Shown: positions 33,310 through 46,006, counted from the stretch's first letter. The stretch: DNA of 64,000 bases from Patella vulgata (GCF_932274485.2 NC_065886.2:33033501-33097500); one strand, 5' to 3'. Numbers and translations are program-made. The notes: generated by a model not told the origin, from the letters alone.

Positions 33310-35060
33310 CCATGAGCATAGGCCGTGCATGAAAATAATTATGACAAAATCCTATTCTAATAACCATGAGCAGTATACCTTCATCTCCAACACCGGTAGC
33401 TTCAGAAGATTAGGTCTATAGTTGGATGGGGTGGGGCGCACGATGCCCTTAATGTGCAAGAAATTTGATTATTTTTTAGCCCTTACAATGCCTACTGCTA
33501 AAAGAGTTTTGATGACCCCCACCGCCATTCTCATGAATAAACGTCATTGCTCTCACAGTTATCAAGTTTCTAATGACCATCTGATAATCGTGCCACGAAC
33601 CATATTTTATTTCTGTATATTTCTTTCCTGGGGTCCCTTTCTCAATATTGACCTTATAAGGAGTTTCTATTGAATGTTACCCAAGGTAGATCAAGCGGGG
33701 GGGGGGGGGGGTAAGGAAGTTGGGCTTTCGCAGCTCCTCACCTCTTAAATCACTTCAAGTGCCCCCTTTTTTAAAAATAAAAGCTTCGTGCATTTGGAGT
33801 GGATTCATCGCCCCCCCCTCCCCCCTCCCCCAACAATCCTCACATCCAAACCCGGGCTAAGCAAATGTACATAAATTATATCCCGCCCTGAGTGACTACA
33901 TACATCATGACATACTATACCAGTTTTTGAGGGACAGGGCAATATCCATATTAAACTTAGGCTGCCTCTCTACAGTTAGTTCCGCTTGAGAAAAGACACT
34001 AAGCTACTTGGCCAACATCGACGATTTTAGTCGAAATCACTATAAGTTTACTTCGATAATTTTGTTAAGCATTTTTCTGCTTCCATTTAATACAATTGAA
34101 AAAAGTTTATTTAGTCCTTGTGTGTAGGATAGATGTATGATAGAGTAGAACCGCATTATAAAACAGTACACTAATTTTGTATATGGCGGCCATTTAGGGC
34201 AGAGATCTATTCTCGAAGTATGAAGTAGAAGGATCTCTGTGTGCAGAATGGACAATACCAGGTGTTGTATTGTTAGACAGATTTAAAATAAGAATAATTT
34301 ATTACCAGACTTTTTTGTATAGATTTGGTGTTAAATTTTAGGTTTGTAGGTCAAATTTGATTTATGAATCACAAGTAGTAGACCAAACTAAAAGTGGTTG
34401 TTATTTGTATGAATATTAGGCGGTATATAGGCCTAAGTAGTGAAATAAAATGGGGTTCCAGGGCGCGTGTCCAGAGAGGACCGGGGTAGGGGGGATTTTT
34501 GTCTGTTAACATTCATCGAAATAACTACGGAAAAACAAACGCGCTGAACACCACAGCCTCACTCATCTCTAATCCTAAAGATGCATGAACCTAAATGAGC
34601 AAAATATTGTCTCAGATCTTAAATATTATTCAAGAGTTTTTAATATACATTTCGTAATATGTCCCAATAGAATCACCATATTGATAAATACACAGCATAA
34701 CACTGACGGGAATAATGGTCATGTCGTGGATCAACCCGTTAGAGACTATGTGATGAATGGCATCCGACAAAAAAACGTGCTTTGTAATTTGTTTATGATT
34801 ATGTTGTTTCAAATGTGTTTTCAGCTAGACTATCATTATCGAGTTCGTGGGCATCGCATTACGTACATCGCTATGGAGAATTCACAATCAACAAAATGTT
34901 AATTCCGGTAACATAAATTTGCTTTTATTCTAAGATAATTGTTTATAATTTTGATATGTTTGCAGTTGTTTTTTCCATATGCATGTAGGTATTACATTAC
35001 ATTATTATATGACGGATATATAACACTCTAACATAAGATAAATATATCGATCAGCATTAT
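33310..35060. other. No gene or named element seen
   Basis: About 1.75 kb of unassigned sequence with a G run (33697-33711) and a C-rich tract (33811-33831). The open frame 34585-34902 has no recognisable protein features. Confidence 0.45.
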
Positions 35061-35066
35061 GAGAAA

Positions 35067-35274
35067 TGGCCTGCTCCGACTTGACTTATAAAGACAGGCA
35101 TACGCCATACAGTTTGCTATGTTGGGTGGGGGGATTTTGTCCGGACAGCGGCGCTCTGGACTACTCTTATATTGAATTCCAACCGTCGATGTTTCTTTTA
35201 CACACACGAGATTAGACACGTGATCTCCAGCTTAGCGAGTCAACGTCTCACTCACTGAGCCACCGCGACTCTTT
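35067..35274 (-). repeat. SINE B copy with internal deletion
   Basis: ctgctccgacttgacttataaagac, cagcggcgctctggactactc, gatctccagcttagcgag, cactgagccaccgcgactc. Confidence 0.8.
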
Positions 35275-35624
35275 GAAAATTTGTGACTAATATAGTTTAA
35301 ATAGTAGACTTTAATAAAATTGTCTATACTTAATAGCACGAGTTTCAACATGAGAATTACAACATAATATGTGGAATAGATATTAACCAACTTTCGCAAT
35401 AATCCGTGGGTGTTGATGATCCAGTTCATTGTTAAATATTATTCTTTTAGAGGAATTTAGTAACTAGATAGAACAATAAACTATAACGCATATTATTATG
35501 GAACAATTGCTTAGAAACGTCGACTAAATAAATCAGTAATCGTTAAATATAATATTTTAGATGGTATAGCAAATATTATTTGATCTGGTTTAAAATTCCA
35601 CAGATTTAGTGGTAAACTGTCTTA

Positions 35625-35884
35625 GTGAATAACGTCCACTCGACATAGACTAGGTCATTTCGGCACTAACATATGGATCAATTTTATTTCAATTATTCGC
35701 TTCCGCGTATGGGTCTTTAGAAGTGGGATGTAACCGGAGGACCCGGAGAAGATCCACGAGGTTGGACACTAGGTAACCCAACTCCTTGTCACATACATGC
35801 GGGAAATCGAAACCACACCCCATGACTCAATAATAGCCCCTGTGATCCAAAGCACACGAGTTCACGATTCGGCCATCCAACCGC
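35625..35884 (-). repeat. SINE A copy
   Basis: aacgtccactcgacatagactagg through attcggccatccaacc; full middle block present. Confidence 0.85.
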
Positions 35885-35889
35885 CTGGC

Positions 35890-36810
35890 CTGGACGTAAA
35901 ATAACCCTTGGCAGTCGGAATTTGATAAAAGAATATGCCGTATTTCGAATGACTTTCGATGAGTCTAAGTTTTGAATGTGATAGATAAAATTTTAAATAT
36001 TAATATTGAATATATAATTATTCATGTTGAAAGTGATAAAGCCACTTTAAACTTCAGAATGTGTTTGTGTTGTAAAAGAGAAAGGCCAATATTATAGGCT
36101 ACAGCCTAAAATGGACACACTTCCTCTTCACATCCGTCATCATAATCATCACCCAAAATAGATCCAGTCTATAATTAGAAAGGGAATTTCCCGTAGCAAT
36201 TTATTAATAGCTTTGTTTTATCTCGAGTAGATTGTAAATAAAACTGAATACAGGAAACCGGATACTTTCCAAATATTTACTTTATCAACCCCGAGTATAA
36301 TCTATTATAGTTTCAATATTCTCATACTTCATAAATTGTCCGACACCTAATTGAATGTCTATGGCAACAAGTATATTTGTATATTTTAACCAGGACCAGA
36401 TCATACTTTTCAAACTCACATTTTCATCTTAAAGGGTGAGCCTCAACCGGAATGTGAACACTGTCATGTTCTTTTGACAGTTAAACACAATTTGATTGAA
36501 TTCAGTTTCAAAGATGCATTTTTATCGTTGCCAGTCATTATACGATTATTTGCCCAACTGGATCATATATACTGATGTCCAAAAGAAAGTATACACACTA
36601 AAAGTATGACTAAGTTTTGTTTAGATTAAAAACATTTGATAAAGCATTACTGAGTTTGTCTCTTGCGTCCAAACTCAACATATCTAAGCAAAATAAAAAT
36701 GTGAAACAAATTGACATTCTACCAAAATACCGTATACCATGGAAAAACGACTTTGGTTGATGCAACACAAAAAGCACAGTGTATACATTCTTTTGAACAT
36801 TAGTATATAT
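35890..36810. other. No gene or named element seen
   Basis: AT-rich. At 36572-36810 a segment runs gatgtccaaaagaaagtatacac ... gtgtatacattcttttgaacatta, an inverted-repeat pair about 220 bp apart that may be a small uncharacterised MITE. Confidence 0.45.
36572..36809 (+). repeat. Possible small MITE with inverted ends
   Basis: Left end actgatgtccaaaagaaagtatacac; right end gtgtatacattcttttgaacattagta. The ends are near-reverse complements (gttcaaaagaatgtatacac versus gtccaaaagaaagtatacac). Unit about 238 bp; no open frame. Confidence 0.6.
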
Positions 36811-36814
36811 TGTG

Positions 36815-36865
36815 AAATGAAATGAAATGGGGTTTAATGTCCTACTAATGAAAGACGGTAAACGT
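36815..36865 (-). repeat. SINE B tail fragment
   Basis: gaaatgaaatgaaatggggtttaatgtcctac. Confidence 0.65.
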
Positions 36866-37014
36866 TAGACTTTTATCATACATTTCAATAATTATACATT
36901 TCAATAATTATCATACATGTATCATTTCATTTTTATATTTTTATTTATATGAAAAGTTATCACTGTGATATTTGTTTTTATAAGTATATAAATTGATCAA
37001 CCATGAGGGCCACA

Positions 37015-37041
37015 GACCTCAAGTCCACTCGACACAAACCA
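37015..37041 (-). repeat. SINE A, tail half of the copy split by the LTR element
   Basis: cctcaagtccactcgacacaaaccag; continues at 42147 beyond the LTR element. Confidence 0.75.
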
Positions 37042-37234
37042 GCGCCATAGTCATTAGTACTAGGCTTAGTACGAACACCTATGTCATTTATCTTACAAGT
37101 CCCTGTGGTCAGTTAACCACGTGATGTTGTGTTCTTCCGGTTCTCTCTGTATTATTACCGCCATTAAATAGTCTTGTATTGTTTGTCGCTGTTTGTGTAA
37201 TTAATCCAATCCGGTGATTATTCATCGACTGTCG
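37042..37234 (+). repeat. Left LTR of the Ty3/gypsy-like element
   Basis: From cgccatagtcattagtac to ctgtcg; followed by tggtggctagagttgg, a plausible tRNA primer-binding site starting TGG. It matches the right LTR along its length. Confidence 0.85.
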
Positions 37235-40200
37235 TGGTGGCTAGAGTTGGATCAGACTCCATTCTTCTAAAGGTATTAACTTTTCGTAAAGGAAAACATA
37301 CTACATTTTCCCGGAAAAGGTAAATTTGTCTTTTGACAGCAAACGGGCGTACTTGATTCGCACGATAGATAACAATTTGCGTGTGGTTAAATCACGCATT
37401 TTTAGGACTTAATTTGGTGGTAAATAATATACTGGTGCCATGGCCTCATCAACACTAAGAGCCCCTAAACAACGAGTACTTACCAAAACAGAAACTGTTA
37501 CGTCATTTGAGTCATGGAAACAAAATTTGACTTATATTTTGTCCCTTGATGAACATTTTGCGCCATTTCTACGTGACGATTGTGTATGGCAAAAGAAAGG
37601 ACGAGATAACCCAGACAGGGGTTTCACAGACGACGAGGGTGCAAATGGCAAAACAGCAAGACAAAAAGTTGTGCTCTTAGAATTAATGCTTGGCCAGATA
37701 GCCAATTACTGTCCTGTAATAGCCCGTGGAACCATAGTGAAACATTCTGTCAGCATTACCTGCGTGTGGCAAGCCATTCGGGCTCATTTTGGCTTTCAAA
37801 ACAACGGTGCTCAGTTTTTGGATTTTACTGACTTTAAATTAGAATTGGAAGAACGACCTGGGGATTTATATCAGAGAATTGTGGCGTTTATTGAGGACAA
37901 TCTACTTGTGGATGGGTGCGGTCTAAAACATCACGGTGACAGCATTGTCGAAGAAGAAATTACGTCATCCCTTGAAAACATAATTGTTATAACTTGGCTA
38001 CGCTTAGTCAATCCTGGTTTACCTAAGTTAGTTAAGCAAAAATATGCAACTCAATTACGTTCTGTTACACTTGCGTCGTTGAAACAGGATATTTCTCAAT
38101 CGTTACCATCATTGTTAGACGAACTCGAAGTTAGTAAAGAGGTACGATGTATGAGAATGGGCAGTTACGGTAGCGGTAAGCCTGTGCGTAATAAACCTTC
38201 CGGTAATTTGCTTGCACGTCACAGAAAATCGTGTCTTCAATCTAAAAGACCTGCTTCAGATCACTTCCTTAGTTTATGTCCGTATCTGCCGGAATCTGAT
38301 AGGAAGTTTATGTCCCGCGCACGTCAAATTCTTGTTGATGACGGAGATGACACTTCCGTATCTAATGTTCCGATACACTGTGATGCTATCCAAGTTCTAC
38401 CAACTTCGTCACGTCGAGTTCAAGTCAACCAGTCTCCGTATATGGATACATTTTATAACGAGCATTGCGTTCGCATCACCATCGACTCAGGCGCTGAAAC
38501 CAATATGATCAGTCTACATTTAACACTATTCCTAGGACTTACCATTCGTAAAAATTCTGAACATGCAACTCAGGCTGACGGGAAAACTCTACTCGATGTT
38601 AGGGGTGAAGTTCACTTTAATCTCGCTCGAGACGACCACATTCTTACTCTGAGTGCCTTGGTTGTTGAATCGCTAGACGTCGATTTATTGGGTGGAACAC
38701 CATTTCTGTCATTGAATGACATATCAATTCGTCCTTCTAAATATCAAGTTATTATCGGCGACACTGACACTTACTCTTATGGTACTACTCCCAATTCACA
38801 GGACACCACCGCTCGCTCTACTCATCCATCGATTCTTCGTGCCAGTGTTCTAACTACCTTATGGCCTGGCCAGTTTATCGAGGTCACTGTACCTGATAAC
38901 ATCAAAGACACTCAAGACCTAGCTTTGGAACCGAGACCAGATCTTTTTCATACCGATAGCGATGCCACTATAGAATGGCCAACACCTGCGCTCGTTCACA
39001 GTGTTGGAGGAAAAGTTCGCATACCTAATAATACTAGTTTCCCTATTACCGTACGCCGCAATAGCCACTTTTCCCACATTTTGCCTACATATACTCCTGC
39101 TAAAAACGACACCGGCGGATCATCAGCTGGAAAACTGCCTTCCAACAATGGACCTCGTACATACTCCAAAGCTGTTCAGCTAGATCCCGATAATCTACTT
39201 CCCGAATCCACACGGCATCGATTTCAGGAATTACTACATACTTACGATGACGTTTTTCACCCTGAACCAAGAGGATACAATGGCGCATTTGGACCTTTTT
39301 CCGCTACTGTTAATATGGGACCGGTTTTACCTCCACAACGAAAGGGTCGCATTCCCCAGTATTCCAAAGACAAACTCGACGAGTTGCAACACAAATTCGA
39401 CGAGTTGGAGCTATGTGGTGTATTCAAGCGCCCCGAGGATGTTAATGTTGTAGCAGAATATTTAAATCCCTCTTTCCTCGTCAAAAAACCGAACGGCTCT
39501 TATAGACTCGTCACAGCTTTTGCTGAAGTGGGCCAGTATGATAAGCCACAACCTTCACTAATGCCAGATATAGACTCGACACTGCGATCTATTGCTAGAT
39601 GGAAATACATCATCGTTACCGACTTGTCGAACGCTTTTTACCAGATTCCGCTATCCTCAGAGTCCATGAAGTATTGTGGGGTTGTTACCCCCTTTAAGGG
39701 AGTTCGTGTGTATACTCGTTGTGCCATGGGTATGCCAGGGTCGGAGACTGCTCTCGAAGAGCTCATGTGCCGTGTGCTCGGTGACCTGATTCAAGATGGG
39801 TTTGTCGCTAAAATTGCTGACGACCTTTACTGTGGTGGAAACTCCCACGAGGAACTCATCTCAAATTGGCAAAAAGTTATCACAGCCTTACAAAAAGCCC
39901 AACTTAGTTTGAAAGCTTCGAAAACTGTAATTGCTCCTCATAAAACTGTAATACTTGGCTGGATTTGGTGCCAAGGTACGTTAAGTGCTAGTCCTCACAA
40001 ACTTGCTACTTTATCGACATGTCAACGCCCTGAAACTGTCCGCGACTTACGAGCCTTTATTGGTGCTTACAAGTACTACCTCAATGTTCTAAATACCTTA
40101 CCCCGTTTGACTCTATGGTAGGAGGTGCCACATCAAAAGATAAATTGGCATGGACTGATGATACTATTCGCGCGTTTCCGGTAGCTCAGGACTATTTGCG

Positions 40201-41870
40201 CAGTGCTAAAGTCATCGACTTACCCATACCATCTGATCAGCTATGGATTGTCACTGATGGTGCGGTTAAAGATCATGGTTTAGCGTCCACACTTTATCTC
40301 GTTCGTGACAGTAGACTTAAACTCGCAGGATTTTACAGTGCAAAACTTCCTCATCGCAAGTTTGGATGGAGCCCCTGTGAGGTCGAGGCTTTATCAATAG
40401 CTGCCGCCGTGAAACACTTTTCTCCCTATATCGTCCAGTCGGATAAAGTTACTCAGCTTCTCACATATAGTAAACCTTGTGTCGAAGCCTTCGCTAAAAT
40501 GTGTAGGGGAGAGTATTCAGCTAGCCCTCGTGTAGCAACCTTTTTGTCCACTGCAAGTCGATTTCACATCCACGTTCGCCATCTGGCCGGATCAGCGAAT
40601 GTACCAACTGACTTCGGTAGCCGCAATGCTCCGATCTTTACTCCCGGGAATTTTGACAACCCTTCACAACCGTTTAGACCATCCCACGGCGTACCAGCTT
40701 CGTAAAATAGTTCACAGATACTTTTACGCGTTAGATATGGACAGTGTTGTCGATTCCGTAACAAAACATTGTTCTCAGTGTTCAGCTATGAAAAAGGTTC
40801 CATCATCTTTAGTTAAACAGTCTACAGAACCTCCTCCAACTACTGTTGGTTCGTATTTCGCTTGTGATGTAATATGTCGTTATAAACAACGTATATTAGT
40901 TCTTCGTGAGTGTGTAACATCCCGTACTGCTGCTAGTATTATCCACAACGAACAAACAAAAACTGTCCGTGATGCTCTATTACAGTTGGCTATTGATATG
41001 TTACCTGTTGAAGGTAACTGTGTAATTCGATGTGACCCCGGGCCGTGTTTTAAGGCTATGTCGGATGATAAATTATTGGTACAATATGGAATTCGCTTAG
41101 AAATAGGACGTATCAAAAACATTAACAAGAACCCAGTCGCCGAACGTGCAGTTCAGAAAGTCGAACAGGAAATTCTCAGACAGTTTCCTGGAGGAGGCGA
41201 AATCACACCCCTCCAACTTAGCCTTGTAATTGCTCGTTTAAATTGGAGGGTCCGTAATGGTGGATTATCTGCTCGCGAAATGTGGTGTCAGAGAGATCAA
41301 ATGACTAATATACAGCTACCTCTAGACGATCAACTGTTAATCGATAAGCAACAATGCCGTCGCAAAGCTAACCATCCACACAGTGAAAAATCAAAACATC
41401 CCAAAGGCACAACCCTCCCAGATTCTACTGCTGATGTCGGTGATTTAGTCTACTTATATAGTGATGGTAACAAACTCAAAGCACGTGATAAATATATTGT
41501 GGTTAGTGTTCATGATAGTTTACTCCATGTTAAGAAGTTTACTAACTCTAATATTCAACCCCGAACTTATGTCGTCAAACCATCGGAGGTGTATCTGATA
41601 CCAAGCCACACCAGCTCAATGCCGAACGCCTCTCTCTCTGATTCTGATAGTGATGATGATAGTGTCATTGTTCCTCGTGAGTTAAAAGACACAACTCTGC
41701 AACTCCACAATGAATCGCAGGATCCAGATATCACCGACTCAGATTCTGAAGAGCCTCAGCTTGATATCAACTATCCTCGGCGACCCCAACGACCAAGGAC
41801 AAAACCATCGCGATATCATGACTATATTTTATATTGATATTGTTTTAGTTTATATTAAACTTTCACAAGT

Positions 41871-41883
41871 AAAAAAAGTGGTC
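41871..41883 (+). other. Polypurine tract before right LTR
   Basis: aaaaaaagtggtc lies directly upstream of the right LTR, where plus-strand priming is expected. Confidence 0.6.
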
Positions 41884-42146
41884 GCGCCATAGTCATTAGT
41901 ACTAGGCTTAGTACGTTCGTTCGTTTCTGGAGTTTTACGTCCACTTCCACCTAAGGTGATATCGTAGACAAGAGGCTTAGTACGAAATCCTATGTTATTT
42001 ATCTTACAAGTCCCTATTGTCAGTTAACCACGTGATGTTGTGTTCTTCCGGTTCTCTCTGTATTATTACCGCCATTAAATAGTCTTGTATTGTTTGTCGC
42101 TGTTTGTGTAATTAATCCAATCCGGTGATTATTCACCGACTGTCGC
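41884..42146 (+). repeat. Right LTR of the Ty3/gypsy-like element
   Basis: Same start and end as the left LTR but longer, holding an extra ~55-bp segment between two copies of ggcttagtacg. Next bases caggtcat resume the SINE A target. Confidence 0.85.
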
Positions 42147-42272
42147 AGGTCATCTCGAGACTAATAATATATGGTTCAATTTTATTTCAATAATTCGCTT
42201 GTGCGTAGGGGTCTTTAGCAGTGGGAGGAAACCGGAGGACCCGGAGAAAACCCACGAGGTTGGAGACTCGGG
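42147..42272 (-). repeat. SINE A, remaining part of the copy split by the LTR element
   Basis: caggtcatctcgagactaat, then the intact middle block to cccacgaggttgg; the head is missing. Confidence 0.85.
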
Positions 42273-42429
42273 GGTAGGATTGGGGGGGGGGCGTGTGATT
42301 AGATTTCGGAATGGGATATTGTCCAGCAGTCGAGAAAAGCAGATGAGTGTCAATGCCGTTTTCAACGCGCTAATCATATTCCTCACCCAGTGTCCAACAT
42401 AGACCACTTGAAGCCAAAAGAAAACCCTG

Positions 42430-42468
42430 TCATAGACAGATTTAGCTCTTGCATAATGCATCGTTAAC
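42430..42468 (-). repeat. MITE family C end fragment
   Basis: gacagatttagctcttgcataatgcatcg followed by TTAA. Confidence 0.55.
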
Positions 42469-42554
42469 GTTACTCGCAATATTCTAAAATAACAACCATT
42501 GGTTATCTCGCTATTATAACGTCATACTATCATAAACATCCTGTGTAGATTTAT

Positions 42555-42788
42555 TAAAGAGAGATGGGATTTAACGTCCACTCGACATAAACTAGGTCAT
42601 TTTGGAACAAAAATATGTTTCATTTCTTACTGCAATAATTGACTTGCACGTAGGGATATTTAGCGGTGGGAGGCGACCCCACTCCGTGTCACGTTCAAGC
42701 GGGAAATCGGAAACACGCCATTTGACTCCATGACAGACCTTGTGGTTTCACGCGCACGCGTTAAACCACATGACCACCCAACTCCTCA
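42555..42788 (-). repeat. SINE A copy with middle deletion
   Basis: agagagatgggatttaacgtcc, then after the ggtgggagg block jumps to cgaccccactccgtgtcacg and the head (ccacccaactcc). Confidence 0.82.
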
Positions 42789-43100
42789 TGAAAACGCAGC
42801 GGTCACCACACTTCTTATTGTAGAGAACTCGATAGGATCCGGTTTCGCTTTGTATTTTTTCCTCATAAAAGCGATCGTGGCCTCTGTTCCTTTTTCTTCC
42901 TAAAATTAGTAAAAGGACGCGTAGCCTTGATCACTGTTTGCTCTATAAAAGTGATCGTGGCCTTGGTCCCTTTTTTCCTCATAAAAGCGATCATAGACTG
43001 GATATTTTTGCAAGTGAAATAGCGGGTATACAAAATATACAATACAGTACCCAACATGCGTATGTTTAGTTGTTTTTCTAAAGATGTGTCAAAAGATAAA

Positions 43101-43348
43101 GTGAGAGAGTGAGAAATGGGGTTTAACGTCCACTCGACACAAACTAGGTCTAGGACTAACATATGGTTTAATTTTATTTCAATAATTCGCTTGCGCGTAG
43201 GGGTCTTTAGCAGTGGGAGGAAACCGGAGGACCCGGCGAAAACCCACGAGGTTGGACAGGCGACCCTACTCCTTGTCAAGTACAACCGGGGATTCGAAAC
43301 CACGCCAGTTGACTCAATGACAGGCCTTATGATACAGCACGCGTGTCA
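43101..43348 (-). repeat. SINE A copy
   Basis: gtgagagagtgagaaatggggtttaacgtcc through cttatgatacagcacgcgtg; A-box end truncated. Confidence 0.88.
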
Positions 43349-43403
43349 AAGATAAAGAACATAGTCTATGTGTATGAACTTTGACCTAACTATTTGTTTT
43401 ACG

Positions 43404-43640
43404 AAAATGAAATGGGATTTAACCTCAAGTTGTCCTAATTTTCTGTCATGCAGTGTGCAGTGGGGGACTTTATTGCCGAATTCCAACTGCCAGCGCTTCT
43501 TTTGTACAGGGGGCCTCTATTTATCATCCGAACCACCGTTCCTTGGCAGGAACTCCGTTCTGCACATAGGGGGACCACGCTGAGGCGACCTCCGGGGTAG
43601 TGAGCCAGAGCCTCCTACCTACTGCGCCACCATGACCCCT
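43404..43640 (-). repeat. SINE B copy with deletions
   Basis: aaaatgaaatgggatttaacc, tgccgaattccaactgccag, cacgctgaggcgacctccggg, cctactgcgccaccatgacccc. Confidence 0.78.
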
Positions 43641-43837
43641 GTCTAGTCTACAATAAGCTGGTTAGGTGGAAGCGGCCGTAAATCCCCATTAGTTGTAGTT
43701 GAATATACAGGCTTACTTATTAGCACGAGAACATACTAGAAAAATTAGTGTGTCGTCGACACGTGTAGTGTTCTCGTATCAACGCCCACGTAATGTCACA
43801 GGGGTCAAAGTAATCAAAGATATATCACTCACATTAA

Positions 43838-43950
43838 AGATGCACTATGTTAGATAAAAAGCTGATAGTTCTCGGTAATAGTTTAAAAATAGATAATGAA
43901 AATGGAATATATTGAAAATTTCAATCAATTTACTTTAGCTGCAATATTGT
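43838..43950 (-). mobile_element. MITE family C, one end
   Basis: TTAA at 43834-43837, then agatgcactatgttagataaaaagctgatagttctcggtaatag. Confidence 0.7.
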
Positions 43951-43959
43951 AGCGGCGTA

Positions 43960-44530
43960 TGTCGTTTCCGCCGCTACTTGATACATTCTCCGGGGCTTTG
44001 CCCAAGTAACAATAGCTCCAAACGCAAAATTCTCAACACATGTGGAAATTATTGGAAATGAGTAATTATGTTACAAATAGTGAAAAGTGGACCACTGAAA
44101 TGTTATCGAACAGTTTTTTTTTACATTTTCGCGGTAACGTTTAATCACGTGTGTTCTAATTCAGGTTTTTGCGGCCATTTTAAAAACGAAAGAAGTATCC
44201 TGTAGCCGTTGGATTTGATTAAATCACGAATTTTTGTGGCAAGGTTTCACCTTTATTTCGATGGGAATTAGTTTATTATATGTTAAGCTATGTGTCAGTT
44301 TAAATGGCTGTTAAGGGAGTTATTGGCCAGTAACTCTTTTGTAATCAAATGATTATATACAAAACTTGCGCACAGGAAGTCCTTATCCACTGCTGTCTGT
44401 ATCAGTATTGTGCTTGATAACGACAAGAGAATCATTGTTGAAACGTAGTTTTAATAGAAATACAGTAATTGTTATCATAGTGTTCAATTACTAAATGCCA
44501 TTCAAACAGTATATTATATCAAGCTGTTAT
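43960..44530. other. No gene or named element seen
   Basis: Unassigned. Confidence 0.4.
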
Positions 44531-44536
44531 TTTTAA

Positions 44537-44931
44537 CAATACGTTATGCAAGAGCTAAATCAGCAACAGGCAGTTCTTTTTTTACAGCTTCAAATGTTAT
44601 ATTATTTAGACATTTATTCACACGGCAAGGCCATAATCAACTCTCTAGAGCATCGCATGGCCGAAATATTGAATAGTGTAGAACATCTGCGCCACATAAG
44701 TTATAACAATTGGACCTTGAACTGGACAATCGAGAAAATATTTATCATAGAAAAGGTACTTGACAATCGAGACTATTTACGCTATATCTTGTCACTACTT
44801 CAAACACTCATAATTTGCATCCTAGTCATTTAATTTGAATGAAATTTTTAATATATTCATTTTTCATTATCTATTTTTAAACTATTAAAGTAAGAATGGT
44901 CAGCTCTTTATCCAAATCTTACATAATGCAT
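44537..44931 (+). mobile_element. MITE family C copy
   Basis: TTAA at 44533-44536, cgttatgcaagagctaaatcagc through cagctctttatccaaatcttacataatgcatt. The right TTAA is lost where the inverted-repeat block begins. The open frame 44546-44833 lies inside it and is not a gene. Confidence 0.82.
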
Positions 44932-45137
44932 TCATGCTTGAATGGGTTTTCCAAGGCTGTCTGTAAGACGAGAAGTTATATAAATTGCTAAACTATTTCC
45001 TTTAAGCGGTGGCTCAATGAGTAAGAAAATAAAAGCATGAGTTCTATTGTATACAATATCACTACTGTGGAACCAACCAGTCGAGTACTGAATAGGGTTC
45101 ACAAAGAAAATACTTCGAGCAGAACGGGACAATAATT
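44932..45137 (+). repeat. Left arm of a 4.4-kb inverted-repeat block
   Basis: aatgggttttccaaggctgtctgtaa, caatgagtaagaaaataaaa, ccaaccagtcgagtactgaatagggttcacaaagaaaatac and gggacaataatta recur in reverse complement at 48873-49327. Confidence 0.8.
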
Positions 45138-45654
45138 AAAGGACAATGTTGGTGTCAATCATTACCACATAATATGTGATAGAACTGATTAAACACGTTC
45201 CAAATATAATTTTAACACAGAGACCATTCCTACGATAGATGCGAAATGAAGTTTTTAAGAAGCAGAAGTGACGAAATCAAAAGGATATCTGAGAGGATAT
45301 CTAACAATTCAAAAAACGTAATTGAATGTCACTAGATAATAGAACACGAGAATAATAGAAATAGTCCGTATATTCCCTTGTTTTCATTCATTCTCTCCTC
45401 CCACGTCTCGTATAACAACTTTTGGTCTTCGAAGAAATTATTAGTGAGCATAAATTCGCCCGTGTATCTGTTATCACTCGTCACTTCGGTCAGTTATATA
45501 GAAGAATAACTCGTGTATTTCTTTGCTTTCGTCATTTCCGTTTCTTAAAATCTTCATTACGCATCTATCGTAGCAATGATCTGTGTTAAAATTATATTTG
45601 GAACGTGTCTAACCAGTTATATCACATGTGATGATGACTGACGCCAATATTGTC
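45138..45654 (+). mobile_element. MITE family G with long (~140 bp) inverted ends
   Basis: TTAA-flanked (near 45134 and 45655). Left arm aggacaatgttggtgtcaatcat ... acgttccaaatataattttaacacaga ... cgatagatgcg. The right arm is its reverse complement up to gccaatattgtcct. A decayed copy is at 59268. Confidence 0.85.
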
Positions 45655-45895
45655 CTTTAAATACTACATGGTAAGTGTAGTATGGCGGTCCCTGTTGACT
45701 CGACCATCCAGTCTATGTATAAGACGTGTTCATAATGGTCTGTGTGATAAAGACTACATTCCCCGCCAATTGTTAGTTGTAGCAATAAGTAATAATTTAT
45801 ACACTAGTAAACAAACACCCCCCATGATAAACAACCAAGATATATATATAGCTTATGCAAGAAAATCTACTATGCTCAAGAATATCCACTATACT

Positions 45896-45900
<5 letters not shown>

Positions 45901-45936
<36 letters not shown>
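45901..45936 (+). repeat. (CT)n microsatellite
   Basis: About 18 CT units. Confidence 0.95.
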
Positions 45937-45937
<1 letters not shown>

Positions 45938-46006
45938 GCCCCCTTTCTCTCTCAACCAGGGAAGCTTATAGTTTAGTCATAGTTACAATCAATGGTATAT
46001 TGCGAG

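Larger units (their letters stand above)
37042..42146 (+). mobile_element. Ty3/gypsy-like LTR retrotransposon, nearly whole fossil
   Basis: About 5.1 kb, bounded by two LTRs. Parts in order: a gag-like region (about 37.4-38.4 kb), an aspartic protease region with D-S-G-A (about 38.46-38.72 kb), reverse transcriptase (about 39.4-40.1 kb), RNase H (about 40.2-40.65 kb), and integrase with an HHCC-type zinc region, catalytic core and a C-terminal GDxVxL segment (about 40.7-41.6 kb). The order PR-RT-RNH-IN points to Ty3/gypsy. It looks nearly whole, with about two breaks. LTR differences of roughly 3 percent plus one length difference suggest a fairly recent but not current insertion. It sits inside a SINE A copy. 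Confidence 0.88.

Noticed and set aside
32969-33421. 150-residue Val/Ser/Cys-rich open frame
   Set aside because: Translation of a minisatellite, open in two frames at once.
34585-34902. 105-residue open frame
   Set aside because: No recognisable domain, no codon or splice support; left as unassigned.
44546-44833. 95-residue open frame
   Set aside because: Lies wholly in a MITE C copy; other copies do not keep the frame.
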